Shown here: in pieces, positions 9,131 through 16,775 of the stretch
Layout: each line of letters begins with the position of its first letter
Position numbering within the stretch: the first letter of the stretch is position 1
Origin: UBA2942 sp045127535
GTDB taxonomy: Bacteria; Bacillota; Clostridia; Lachnospirales; Lachnospiraceae
Direction of reading: 5' to 3'
Length of the DNA stretch: 64,000 bases
Assembly (NCBI GenBank): GCA_045127535.1
Contig: JBGVQN010000033.1
Coordinates: 1 to 64,000, forward strand
Made by a program: the position numbers and the translations under genes
Notes under the pieces: generated by a model
The model's database searches: none
What the model was told of the DNA's origin: nothing
What the model saw: the letters and a program-made list of their open reading frames with translations, nothing else

Positions 9131-10351
9131 ATGGAACAGATGACATTAGAAAAATTTGAGCAGGCATGTGAAATCGTAAATCAGGTAACACAGGAAACCA
9201 AGCTGATCTACAGTGAATATTTTTCCAACCAGACAGGCAACCGTGTCTGGTTAAAGCCGGAAAATATGCAGTATACAGGAGCTTATAAGTTAAGAGGTGC
9301 TTATTATAAAATCAGTACGTTGACCGAAGAGGAGCGCCAGAGAGGACTGATTGCTGCTTCAGCAGGAAATCATGCCCAGGGTGTTGCATATGCAGCAAAG
9401 CAGTTTGGATGTAAGGCAGTGATCGTAATGCCTGCAACCACACCCCTTATCAAAATTAACCGTACCAAAGAATATGGTGCAGAGGTAGTTCTGTCAGGGG
9501 AGACTTATGACGATGCTTGTGAATATGCCATCCAGCTGGCACAGGAACACGGATACACTTTTATCCATCCGTTTGATGACCTGGATGTAGCTACCGGACA
9601 GGGAACCATTGCGATGGAAATTATTAAGGAGCTGCCTACAGTAGATTATATTCTCTGCCCAATTGGCGGCGGCGGTCTGTGCGCTGGTGTATCCACTTTG
9701 GCCAAGATGTTAAATCCAAAGGTTCGTATTATTGGTGTAGAGCCTGCAGGAGCTGCCTGTATGGATGCGTCCTTAAAAGCTGGTGAAGTAGTAGAGCTGC
9801 CGTCTATTTCTACCATTGCAGACGGTACAGCAGTGCGCCGTCCAGGCAGTAAGATTTTCCCATACATCCAGCAAAATGTAACAGATGAGATCATTCAGGT
9901 AGAAGACTCAGAGCTGATCGGTGCATTCCTGGATATGATTGAAAATCATAAGATGATAGTAGAAAATTCCGGTCTGCTGACAGTAGCTGCTTTAAAGCAT
10001 CTGGACATTACCGGTAAGAAGATTGTTTCGATTTTAAGCGGAGGCAATATGGATGTGATCACTATGGCATCTGTAGTACAGCACGGTCTGATTCAGAGAG
10101 GCCGTATCTTTACGATCTCTGTGCTGCTGCCCGACCGCCCAGGCGAACTGCAGAAAGTAGCCGGTATCATCGCAGAAAGCAATGGCAATATTATCAAACT
10201 GGAGCATAACCAGTTTGTCAGCATCAACCGTAATGCAGCTGTTGAGCTGAAAATCACTATGGAAGCATATGGTGAGGCGCATAAGCAGGAAGTGCTGAAC
10301 GCGCTGAGAGAACAGGGGTATAATCCAACTCTCTCCATTACTATATTATAA
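9131..10351 (+). CDS. ilvA: threonine ammonia-lyase
   Basis: PLP enzyme that deaminates threonine to 2-oxobutyrate, feeding isoleucine or propionate formation. The 406-residue protein has the PLP lysine in GAYKLRGAYYK (K53), the phosphate-binding glycine loop GGGGLCAG near 180, and a C-terminal ACT-like domain from about residue 335 (SVLLPDRPGELQKVAGIIAE). One ACT-like domain and a length near 400 match the short clostridial IlvA/TdcB group rather than the 510-residue E. coli IlvA. The start is ATG 9131 after GGAGG; an in-frame upstream start at 9095 lacks a ribosome site. Whether the role is biosynthetic or catabolic cannot be told. Confidence 0.92.
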   Translation: MEQMTLEKFEQACEIVNQVTQETKLIYSEYFSNQTGNRVWLKPENMQYTGAYKLRGAYYKISTLTEEERQRGLIAASAGNHAQGVAYAAKQFGCKAVIVMPATTPLIKINRTKEYGAEVVLSGETYDDACEYAIQLAQEHGYTFIHPFDDLDVATGQGTIAMEIIKELPTVDYILCPIGGGGLCAGVSTLAKMLNPKVRIIGVEPAGAACMDASLKAGEVVELPSISTIADGTAVRRPGSKIFPYIQQNVTDEIIQVEDSELIGAFLDMIENHKMIVENSGLLTVAALKHLDITGKKIVSILSGGNMDVITMASVVQHGLIQRGRIFTISVLLPDRPGELQKVAGIIAESNGNIIKLEHNQFVSINRNAAVELKITMEAYGEAHKQEVLNALREQGYNPTLSITIL

Positions 10352-10466
10352 TAAATCATACCTGTGTTTGGATAGGTTAAGCAGAACAACACCATATTTC
10401 CAGTGATCATGCAACCCTTTTCCAAATGTTTGTCCAGTTATTTTTATAATTGAGCCATAAACAGGC

Positions 10467-10535
10467 CTGACACAGACAGAAGGGATTTGTAACCAAAAGT
10501 ATGTTTTGGGTACAAATCCCTTCTGTCTGCGTCAG
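10467..10535. repeat. 32-bp near-perfect inverted repeat
   Basis: Arms 10467-10498 and 10504-10535 are complementary over 32 positions with two mismatches around a 5-nt loop (GTATG). It starts CTGACACAGACAGAAGG and ends CTTCTGTCTGCGTCAG. Neither side has a T run, so it is not a standard intrinsic terminator. It lies between ilvA and the ylxM promoter. Confidence 0.85.
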
Positions 10536-10589
10536 ATTGTCCGGGTATATGTAAAAAACTGTAAAGAAAAAACTGTCAAGAAAAAATAC

Positions 10590-10618
10590 TTGACAAAGGT
10601 GCAAGTTTTATGTATGAT
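10590..10618 (+). promoter_or_regulatory. sigma-A promoter of ylxM-ffh
   Basis: TTGACA (10590-10595), 17-nt spacer, TATGAT (10613-10618). The predicted transcription start near 10625 leaves only about 9 nt before the YlxM start at 10634. Confidence 0.85.
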
Positions 10619-10633
10619 AGCGTAGGTGATGAC

Positions 10634-10978
10634 ATGGAAAAGATTGTAGAACAGACTTTGTTATATGATTTTTATGGAGAATTGCTCACTGCACATCAGA
10701 AAATGGTGTATGAAGCAGTGGTATTCAATGATATGTCTCTCAGCGAGATTGCCCAGGAACAGGGAATCAGCAGACAGGGGGTACATGACCTGATCAAACG
10801 CTGTAACAAGATCTTGCAGGATTATGAAGACAAGCTGCATCTGGTAGAGCGTTTTGTACAGGCCAAGAAGCTGGCAGGGGAGTTAAGCCGCCTGACCAGA
10901 GCGTACGAGACCTGCCGTGATGAGGACATGCTGGCGCAGATGCGGGAGATCTCACAGCAGATTACCGAATTGATTTAA
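10634..10978 (+). CDS. ylxM: YlxM family DNA-binding protein
   Basis: A 114-residue helix-turn-helix protein of the UPF0122/YlxM family, always linked to ffh and implicated in SRP function (in streptococci it modulates SRP GTPase activity and RNA assembly). The sigma-70 region-4-like HTH is visible as LSEIAQEQGISRQGVHDLIKRC around residues 43-64, followed by a coiled tail. ATG 10610 in the same frame lies inside the -10 region of the promoter and cannot be the start, so ATG 10634 is used, preceded by AGGTGA. The stop overlaps the ribosome site region of ffh. Confidence 0.92.
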   Translation: MEKIVEQTLLYDFYGELLTAHQKMVYEAVVFNDMSLSEIAQEQGISRQGVHDLIKRCNKILQDYEDKLHLVERFVQAKKLAGELSRLTRAYETCRDEDMLAQMREISQQITELI

Positions 10979-10992
10979 TGGAAGGAGACGCT

Positions 10993-12345
10993 ATGGCTTT
11001 TGAAAGTTTATCAGATAAACTGCAGGCGGTTTTCAAAAATTTGCGAAGCAAGGGTCGCCTGACAGAGGATGATGTAAAGGCTGCTCTAAAGGAAGTAAAG
11101 ATGGCACTTCTGGAAGCGGATGTGAATTTTAAGGTAGTCAAGCAGTTTACCAAGTCCGTACAGGAGCGTGCGGTTGGTGAGGAAGTAATGAGCGGATTAA
11201 ATCCCGCACAGATGGTAATCAAAATCGTCCGTGAAGAGATGATTAAGCTTATGGGTTCCGAAACCACCGAGTTGGAGATCAGACCAGGCCGGGAAAAGAC
11301 CATTATTATGATGATGGGTCTGCAGGGTGCAGGTAAGACCACTGCAGCAGCCAAGCTGGCTGGTACTTTAAAAAAGACCGGTAAGCGGCCATTGTTGGTA
11401 GCCTGTGATGTTTACCGTCCAGCGGCTATTAAGCAGTTACAAATCAACGGTGAAAAAGTGGGTGTAGATGTATTTGCCATGGGCGAGCATCATAAGCCCG
11501 TAGACATTGCCAAAGCAGCCATGTCTTATGCGGACAAGAACAATCATGGTATTGTGATTATCGATACTGCAGGCCGTCTGCAGATCGATGAAGACATGAT
11601 GGAAGAGCTTGAAGAGATTTACAAAGCTGTGGGAGTGACCCAGACTGTATTGGTAGTAGATGCTACTACAGGTCAGATGGCAGTAGATGTGGCATCCACA
11701 TTTGATGAGAAAATCGGCATCAGCGGTGTGATCCTGACCAAGTTAGATGGTGATACCAGAGGCGGTGCGGCGATTTCCATCCGCAGCGTTACAGGCAAGC
11801 CCATCCTTTATACCGGAACCAGTGAAAAGGTAGGAGATGAGCTGCAGCGTTTTTATCCGGACCGTATGGCTTCCCGTATCCTTGGTATGGGCGACATTGA
11901 GACAGCCATCGAAAATGCGGAGAAAAATATCGACAAGGAAAAAGCTGCCCAGATGCAGCAGAAGCTGAAAAAAGGCCAGTTTGATTTCAACGACTATCTT
12001 GACCAGATGGAGCAGTTAAATCACATGGGAGGCATCAGCAGTATTCTGGATATGCTGCCGGGACTGACCGGAGGCAGAAAGGTGGATATAGATGCAGATG
12101 CAGGGGAACGCCAGATGAAGCGTGTGGCATCCATCATTTATTCCATGACCCCAGAGGAACGGAGCAATCCATCCCTTCTGACCCCTTCCAGAAAGAACAG
12201 AATTGCCAAGGGTGCCGGGGTAGACATTGCAGAAGTCAACCGTATGGTGAAGCAGTTTGACCAGATGCGCAAGATGGTAAAGCAGATGCCAGGTATGTTT
12301 GGCGGTAAAAAAGGCAAAAGAGGAAGATTTTCCCTTCCTTTTTAG
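10993..12345 (+). CDS. ffh: signal recognition particle protein Ffh
   Basis: SRP54 homologue that binds signal peptides and 4.5S/6S RNA and works with FtsY. The 450-residue product has the N domain, the G domain with GLQGAGKTT near 107, DTAGRLQIDE near 190 and TKLDGDTRGG near 245, and a methionine-rich M domain from about 300 (LDQMEQLNHMGGISSILDML, later VNRMVKQFDQMRKMVKQMPG). The start is ATG 10993 after AAGGAG; ATG 10978 overlaps the ylxM stop and has no site. A basic glycine-rich tail (GGKKGKRGRF) ends the protein. Confidence 0.97.
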   Translation: MAFESLSDKLQAVFKNLRSKGRLTEDDVKAALKEVKMALLEADVNFKVVKQFTKSVQERAVGEEVMSGLNPAQMVIKIVREEMIKLMGSETTELEIRPGREKTIIMMMGLQGAGKTTAAAKLAGTLKKTGKRPLLVACDVYRPAAIKQLQINGEKVGVDVFAMGEHHKPVDIAKAAMSYADKNNHGIVIIDTAGRLQIDEDMMEELEEIYKAVGVTQTVLVVDATTGQMAVDVASTFDEKIGISGVILTKLDGDTRGGAAISIRSVTGKPILYTGTSEKVGDELQRFYPDRMASRILGMGDIETAIENAEKNIDKEKAAQMQQKLKKGQFDFNDYLDQMEQLNHMGGISSILDMLPGLTGGRKVDIDADAGERQMKRVASIIYSMTPEERSNPSLLTPSRKNRIAKGAGVDIAEVNRMVKQFDQMRKMVKQMPGMFGGKKGKRGRFSLPF

Positions 12346-12388
12346 CATAGATTGATACTTTATTTTATTTATTTGGAGGTAAATTACA

Positions 12389-12634
12389 ATGGCAGTTAAG
12401 ATGAGATTAAAGAGAATGGGACAGAAGAAGGCACCTTTCTACAGAGTGATCGTTGCAGATTCCAGATCCCCAAGAGATGGTAGATTCATCGAGGAAATCG
12501 GTTACTATGATCCAACCAAGGAGCCAAGCGTAATCAAGATCGATGAGGAAGCAGCTAAGAAGTGGCTTTCCAACGGTGCTCAGCCAACTGAGACAGTTGC
12601 AAAGTTATTAAAGATCGCCGGCATTGAGAAATAA
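12389..12634 (+). CDS. rpsP: 30S ribosomal protein S16
   Basis: An 81-residue S16 beginning MAVKMRLKRMGQKKAPFYRV with the conserved VADSRSPRDGRFIEEIGYYDP segment. It assembles early onto the 5' domain of 16S rRNA. TTGGAGGT precedes the start by 9 nt. Position after ffh and before khpA-rimM-trmD is the standard Firmicute order. Confidence 0.98.
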   Translation: MAVKMRLKRMGQKKAPFYRVIVADSRSPRDGRFIEEIGYYDPTKEPSVIKIDEEAAKKWLSNGAQPTETVAKLLKIAGIEK

Positions 12635-12697
12635 TTCCAGAAAATCTTTATGACCACATATGTTGACAGGCGTTGTCTGGCAGTCAGGGAGGTTTTT

Positions 12698-12925
12698 ATG
12701 AAAGAATTAGTAGAAGTGATTGCAAAGTCACTGGTGGATTGCCCGGATGAAGTGGTTGTTACAGAAGAAGAGACAGAAAATGGCACTGTACTTTCTTTAA
12801 AGGTTGCAGCTTCTGATATGGGTAAGGTTATCGGCAAGCAGGGACGAATTGCCAAGGCCATCCGTTCCGTTGTAAAGGCTGCTGCTACCAGAGAAGACAA
12901 AAAGGTAATTGTCGAAATTGAGTAA
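12698..12925 (+). CDS. khpA: KH-domain RNA-binding protein KhpA
   Basis: A 75-residue single KH-domain protein (YlqC/KhpA). In streptococci KhpA pairs with KhpB and affects cell division and RNA stability. The KH GxxG loop is visible as GKVIGKQGR at residues 42-50. The start ATG 12698 has GGGAGG a few nt upstream; an in-frame ATG at 12650 lies outside any ribosome site and would add a non-conserved leader. Located between rpsP and rimM as expected. Confidence 0.93.
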   Translation: MKELVEVIAKSLVDCPDEVVVTEEETENGTVLSLKVAASDMGKVIGKQGRIAKAIRSVVKAAATREDKKVIVEIE

Positions 12926-12934
12926 GGCAGATAG

Positions 12935-12991
12935 GCCGTCGTATGGGTATCGGTGTAACAGCTGACGCCGGATACGACGGCTTTGCTTTTT
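12935..12991 (+). terminator. terminator after khpA
   Basis: GCCGTCGTAT (12935-12944) pairs perfectly with ATACGACGGC (12972-12981), with an inner CGGTGT/GACGCCG stem, followed by TTTGCTTTTT. It probably ends or reduces ylxM-to-khpA transcription before rimM. Confidence 0.85.
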
Positions 12992-13070
12992 ATAATAGAA
13001 AGTAAAAGAGGCGGCTGTTCAGATAGAGCTATCTGAAAACAGGCAGGTATAAAATAGGCAGGATTCAAAT

Positions 13071-13580
13071 ATGGAAGATTTATTGCGAGTAGGCGTGGTA
13101 ACAACAACCCATGGTGTACGTGGAGAGGTCAAAGTATATCCTACCACAGATGACCCCACCCGTTTTGAGGATTTAACAGATGTCATACTGGATACAGGCC
13201 GGGAAAAACGCAATTTAGAGATCGCAGGTGTGAAGTATTTTAAAAATCTGGTGATCCTGAAGTTTAAGGGACTGGACAATGTAGATGATGTGGCCAATTT
13301 CCGCCAGGCAGAGATCTACATCCACAGAGAGGATGCAGTACCTTGTGAAGAAAATGAAAATTACATTGCAGACCTGTTGGGCATGGAGGTCGTCACAGAA
13401 GAAGGCATGGTCCTTGGTACCTTAAAGCAGGTATATGAGACCGGCGCCAATGATGTGTATATCGTACAGTCAGATCAAAAGGAATATATGATCCCTGCAG
13501 TTCAGGACTGTGTCAAGGAAGTGGATCTGGATGCAAACCGCATGACCATTCACGTCATTCCGGGATTGCTGGATCTGTAA
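13071..13580 (+). CDS. rimM: ribosome maturation factor RimM
   Basis: A 169-residue assembly factor for the 30S head. The N-terminal domain has GVVTTTHGVRGEVKVYP at residues 8-24, and the C-terminal PRC-barrel includes GTLKQVYETGANDVYIV and YMIPAVQDCVKEVD. Length matches the family. No strong new promoter is visible between the khpA terminator and this gene, so expression may depend on readthrough. Confidence 0.95.
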   Translation: MEDLLRVGVVTTTHGVRGEVKVYPTTDDPTRFEDLTDVILDTGREKRNLEIAGVKYFKNLVILKFKGLDNVDDVANFRQAEIYIHREDAVPCEENENYIADLLGMEVVTEEGMVLGTLKQVYETGANDVYIVQSDQKEYMIPAVQDCVKEVDLDANRMTIHVIPGLLDL

Positions 13581-13607
13581 GGGATGAATATTTTGACATA
13601 AACAGAG

Positions 13608-13635
13608 TTGCTTTATTGATTGAATTTGATATAAT
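13608..13635 (+). promoter_or_regulatory. promoter of trmD leader
   Basis: TTGCTT (13608-13613), 16-nt spacer, TATAAT (13630-13635). It would give a leader of about 325 nt before trmD. A perfect TTGACA at 13593-13598 is too far (31 nt) from this -10 to be its partner. Confidence 0.55.
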
Positions 13636-13782
13636 ACTCATGGTAGCATTTTGGCAGCAGAAAATCAGTAAGCCAAAATAAAATGTGCAAATGAGGTAAA
13701 ATATCGGCAGATTTTGAATGAAGCTTAGAAAAAACAGTTGAAGCAAAGCGACAGCTTGCCGAGAAAAAATAAGTGAAACACA

Positions 13783-13868
13783 GGCTGTGAAACAGCAGCG
13801 CTGATCCTACAAAGCTTTTTCTACGAAGGTGCAAACGCTTTGTAGGATCAGCGCTGCTGCAGACAGCC
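13783..13868 (+). other. long perfect hairpin in the trmD leader
   Basis: Arms 13793-13815 and 13837-13859 are perfectly complementary over 23 bp (CAGCAGCGCTGATCC...) around a 21-nt loop. After a small internal loop, GGCTGT (13783-13788) and ACAGCC (13863-13868) extend the stem. No T run follows, so it is not a simple terminator. Apart from this and the promoter, the 386-nt gap before trmD shows no gene. Confidence 0.85.
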
Positions 13869-13966
13869 GTCTGTTTGTGCAGAAGCGTCAGAAACAATTT
13901 GCATGGGAGTGCATCTGGCAATGCAGCCCCATTTATGTTGAGAAACGCTTCGGAAAGAGGAAAAGG

Positions 13967-14737
13967 ATGCAGTTTTATGTGCTGACTTTGTTTCCGGAAA
14001 TGGTGAAACAGGGATTGGATACAAGTATTTTGGGACGTGCTATGGAGAAAGACCTGATCGGCGTAGAGGCAGTCAATATCAGGGATTTTTCTGCCAATAA
14101 GCATCATAAAGTGGACGATTATCCTTATGGAGGCGGAGCAGGCATGGTCATGGGTCCACAGCCGGTGTATGATGCTTACCAGAGCCTGGTAGAGAAGATC
14201 GGTCATAAGCCCAGGGTGATCTATATGACGCCACAGGGAAAGGTGTTTAACCAGAAGCTGGCGGAAGAACTGGCAAAGGAAGAAGAGCTTGTATTTTTGT
14301 GCGGCCATTATGAGGGCATTGATGAGAGAGTATTGGAAATGATCGTAACCGATCAGATGTCTGCAGGAGATTATGTGCTGACCGGGGGAGAACTGCCGGC
14401 CATGATGATGATCGACTGTATTTCCAGACTGGTGCCGGGAGTGCTGAACAATGATGTGTCTGCGGATATTGAGTCTTTCCATGACAATCTGTTAGAGTAT
14501 CCACAGTACACCCGCCCGGAAGTATTTATGGGAAAACAGGTGCCGGAGGTATTGCTGTCAGGACATCATGCCAATATCGAAAAGTGGCGCAGAGAGCAGT
14601 CCATACAGCGTACATTGGAAAAACGCCCGGATCTGCTGGCAGATGCGGTTCTCAGTAAAAAAGAACGGCAGTATCTGGAGAAGCTGATGCGGGAGAAAGT
14701 TACTGAGGCAGAAAATCGGAAAGTGGAAAATGAATAG
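13967..14737 (+). CDS. trmD: tRNA (guanine-N1)-methyltransferase
   Basis: Methylates G37 of tRNAs with SAM, preventing +1 frameshifts. The 256-residue SPOUT enzyme shows the start MQFYVLTLFPEM, YGGGAGMVMGP, the SAM-knot segments CGHYEGIDERV and GDYVLTGGELPAMMMID, and a C-terminal domain with the YTRPEVF motif. ATG 13967 is chosen (AAAGAGGAAAAGG upstream); an in-frame ATG at 13829 lies inside the leader hairpin. Unlike in Bacillus, rplS does not follow; it is found at 48880 here. Confidence 0.96.
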   Translation: MQFYVLTLFPEMVKQGLDTSILGRAMEKDLIGVEAVNIRDFSANKHHKVDDYPYGGGAGMVMGPQPVYDAYQSLVEKIGHKPRVIYMTPQGKVFNQKLAEELAKEEELVFLCGHYEGIDERVLEMIVTDQMSAGDYVLTGGELPAMMMIDCISRLVPGVLNNDVSADIESFHDNLLEYPQYTRPEVFMGKQVPEVLLSGHHANIEKWRREQSIQRTLEKRPDLLADAVLSKKERQYLEKLMREKVTEAENRKVENE

Positions 14738-14820
14738 GCTGCTGTGGTTGCTATTCAAAATGAAATAGATACAGATAGATACAAGAAAGCATAAAAAGAT
14801 AAAATAAAGCAAAAAAGTAC

Positions 14821-14849
14821 TTGACACAGAGATGCCCCTGTGGTAGTAT
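14821..14849 (+). promoter_or_regulatory. promoter of the infC operon
   Basis: TTGACA (14821-14826), 17-nt spacer, TAGTAT (14844-14849). It drives the leader RNA that follows. Confidence 0.75.
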
Positions 14850-14856
14850 ATTTGTG

Positions 14857-15009
14857 TTGTGAAAAGTTGTTTGCATAATATAGTGTAAATGACAATATAA
14901 AACAAAGCAGAGTATCCACTCTCACCTTAGCGCAGACGCGACTTGGGTTTATACTTTCTCAAATGAGGATTGTTTGTTATGTGGATAGCTATGCTGTCCA
15001 CTTTTTTTG
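14857..15009 (+). ncRNA. L20-type leader with attenuator
   Basis: This matches the Firmicute L20 leader that precedes infC-rpmI-rplT, where L20 represses its own operon by promoting termination. The core CACCTTAGCGCAGACGCG and the following ACTTGGG are present near 14920-14947. The terminator is GTGGATAGC (14981-14989) with GCTGTCCAC (14993-15001) and seven Ts. TATCCAC at 14913-14919 is perfectly complementary to GTGGATA at 14981-14987, giving a competing antiterminator. This is seen directly; the family assignment is from recall. Confidence 0.85.
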
Positions 15010-15076
15010 TGCGAAACACAATACAATGTGGTTTGTGTCAGGTATCATGGAATTTATGTGATGGAGGTGCACGGTT

Positions 15077-15583
15077 ATTAGCGAGTTAATGATTAACGAG
15101 CAGATTCGGGACAAAGAAGTCCGGGTTGTGAGCGAAAGCGGAGAACAGTTAGGTATTATGTCTTCCAAGGAAGCAATGAAGCTTGCCAGAGAAGCAGAGC
15201 TGGATTTGGTAAAGATTGCTCCCAATGCAAAGCCGCCGGTATGTAAGATTATCGACTACGGCAAGTATCGCTATGAGATGGCCAGAAAAGAAAAGGAAGC
15301 CAGAAAGAAGCAGAAGGTCGTCGAGGTAAAGGAAATTCGTTTATCACCAAATATTGATACAAACGACATCAATACTAAGATGAACAACGCACGCAAGTTC
15401 CTGGAAAAGGGAGATAAGGTAAAAGTTACTTTACGTTTCCGCGGCCGTGAAATGAGTCATATGTCTGAGTCCAGATATATCTTAGATGATTTCGCAGAAG
15501 GCTTAAAGGAAGTTGCAGTAGTGGATAAGCCAGCTAAGCTTGAGGGAAAGAGTTTAAGTCTGATATTATCTCCAAAGCGTTAG
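15077..15583 (+). CDS. infC: translation initiation factor IF-3, ATT start
   Basis: IF3 monitors initiator tRNA and start codon on the 30S subunit. The 168-residue product has the N-domain segment MINEQIRDKEVRVV, a basic linker of ARKEKEARKKQKVVEVKEI type, and the C-domain with KVKVTLRFRGREMSH. The start is set at ATT 15077, giving I/M-S-E-L-MINEQ. GGAGGT (15063-15068) is 8 nt before this ATT but 20 nt before the first ATG (15089). AUU starts are established for infC in E. coli and Geobacillus and allow autoregulation by IF3 discrimination. It lies behind the L20 leader. Confidence 0.93.
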   Translation: MSELMINEQIRDKEVRVVSESGEQLGIMSSKEAMKLAREAELDLVKIAPNAKPPVCKIIDYGKYRYEMARKEKEARKKQKVVEVKEIRLSPNIDTNDINTKMNNARKFLEKGDKVKVTLRFRGREMSHMSESRYILDDFAEGLKEVAVVDKPAKLEGKSLSLILSPKR

Positions 15584-15621
15584 TATCATAAATTTATTTA
15601 GTAAATCAGGAGGAAATGACA

Positions 15622-15819
15622 ATGCCAAAGTTAAAGACAAAGAGCGCAGCAGCAAAGCGTTTTAAGAAAACCGGTACTGGTAAATTAAAGAGAATGAAAG
15701 CTTATAAGAGCCATATCTTAACAAAGAAGTCTTCCAAGAGAAAGAGAAATCTGAGAAAGGCAGCTATGACAGATTCTACCAACGAGAAGACAATGAAGAC
15801 CATTTTACCTTATTTATAA
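15622..15819 (+). CDS. rpmI: 50S ribosomal protein L35
   Basis: A 65-residue, very basic L35 beginning MPKLKTKSAAAKRFKKTG. AGGAGG ends 8 nt before ATG 15622; an in-frame ATG two codons earlier (15616) is too close to the site. It lies between infC and rplT in the conserved operon. Confidence 0.98.
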   Translation: MPKLKTKSAAAKRFKKTGTGKLKRMKAYKSHILTKKSSKRKRNLRKAAMTDSTNEKTMKTILPYL

Positions 15820-15865
15820 TCTTATAATCTGTTAATAGTTTGAATGAATTCAGGAGGAAAAGACA

Positions 15866-16222
15866 ATGGCAAGAGTAAAGGGCGGAATGAACGCTAAGCG
15901 TAAGCATAAGAAAGTTTTGAAAATGGCCAAGGGTTACTATGGTGCCCGTTCCAAGCAGTATAGATGTGCAAAGCAGTCTGTAATGAGAGCATTAACCAGC
16001 TCCTACGCAGGCAGAAAGCAGAAGAAGAGACAGTACAGACAGTTATGGATCGCTCGTATCAATGCAGCAGCAAGAATGAACGGCTTATCCTACAGCAAGT
16101 TTATGTACGGCTTAAAGTTAGCTAACATCGACCTGAACCGTAAGGTACTGGCTGATATGGCTGTTTGTGATGCAGAAGGCTTCAGCAAGTTAGTTGCAGT
16201 AGCAAAGGAAAAGCTGGCTTAA
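15866..16222 (+). CDS. rplT: 50S ribosomal protein L20
   Basis: A 118-residue L20 with the basic N-terminal extension MARVKGGMNAKRKHKKVLK and the RQLWIARINAAARMNGLSYS segment. It is needed for early 50S assembly and is the likely repressor acting on the leader at 14857-15009. Preceded by AGGAGG. Confidence 0.98.
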   Translation: MARVKGGMNAKRKHKKVLKMAKGYYGARSKQYRCAKQSVMRALTSSYAGRKQKKRQYRQLWIARINAAARMNGLSYSKFMYGLKLANIDLNRKVLADMAVCDAEGFSKLVAVAKEKLA

Positions 16223-16290
16223 TTGCCATAAGCAGCGGTATAGCTGTTGGTATAAAACGTCTGAAAAACAGACTGATTGATTCTGGGCAT

Positions 16291-16314
16291 AGACACCAAA
16301 TCACTTTGGTGTCT
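16291..16314 (+). terminator. hairpin after rplT
   Basis: AGACACCAAA (16291-16300) and TTTGGTGTCT (16305-16314) pair perfectly around TCAC. The following bases GGCTTC are not T-rich, so termination strength is doubtful. The stretch 16223-16403 holds no gene. Confidence 0.5.
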
Positions 16315-16403
16315 GGCTTCAGAGCTTGAAAAAGCGTGGTGTAAGGGGAAAAATAAAATAGTATGAATTGTTAAAAAAATTCATATAATTTCCAAAAAAA
16401 CGC

Positions 16404-16431
16404 TTGACATTCTCTGATAATGTGATATAAT
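16404..16431 (+). promoter_or_regulatory. promoter of the tRNA pair
   Basis: TTGACA (16404-16409), 16-nt spacer, TATAAT (16426-16431), 24 nt before the first tRNA gene. This consensus strength is typical of stable RNA promoters. Confidence 0.9.
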
Positions 16432-16455
16432 AATCTTGTTGTTGAGAGATAACAT

Positions 16456-16527
16456 TCCTCGATAGCTCAATGGTAGAGCACGCGGCTGTTAACCGCGGTG
16501 TTGCAGGTTCGAGCCCTGCTCGGGGAG
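16456..16527 (+). tRNA. tRNA-Asn (GTT)
   Basis: Acceptor TCCTCGA/TCGGGGA, anticodon stem CGCGG/CCGCG with loop CTGTTAA (anticodon GTT), T arm GCAGG-TTCGAGC-CCTGC, discriminator G. CCA is not encoded. Confidence 0.96.
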
Positions 16528-16531
16528 TTGT

Positions 16532-16605
<74 letters not shown>

Positions 16606-16646
16606 TCTTCATAACAGTAGAATGAAAAATATGATTTCTATTGTTT

Positions 16647-16670
16647 GACCGCCTTAGGGCGGTCTTTTTA
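16647..16670 (+). terminator. terminator of the tRNA operon
   Basis: GACCGCC (16647-16653) and GGCGGTC (16658-16664) form a tight stem with a 4-nt loop, followed by TTTTTATT. Confidence 0.93.
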
Positions 16671-16714
16671 TTATATAAAAAACTCTTTTAAATTTTTTTA
16701 TATTTTTAAAGTCT

Positions 16715-16743
16715 GAGACAATTACACGCTGTATTCATATAAT
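16715..16743 (+). promoter_or_regulatory. promoter of the SOD-like gene
   Basis: GAGACA (16715-16720), 17-nt spacer, TATAAT (16738-16743), 32 nt before the start codon. The -10 is perfect and the -35 is weak. No Fur/PerR-type operator was recognised. Confidence 0.6.
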
Positions 16744-16775
16744 GATAGTGTTATGAATCCAAGGATGGTGTATCT

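Noticed and set aside
10610..10978. YlxM starting at ATG 10610
   Set aside because: That codon lies within the promoter between -35 and -10.
13593..13635. TTGACA at 13593 as the -35 for the TATAAT at 13630
   Set aside because: The spacing is 31 nt; TTGCTT at 13608 is at a workable 16 nt.
13613..14482. Long minus-strand ORF (289 residues) over trmD
   Set aside because: It is antisense to a certain gene, has no ribosome site and shows no family features.
15089..15583. infC starting at ATG 15089
   Set aside because: The ribosome site is 20 nt away from it but 8 nt from ATT 15077, and the added residues are typical of IF3.
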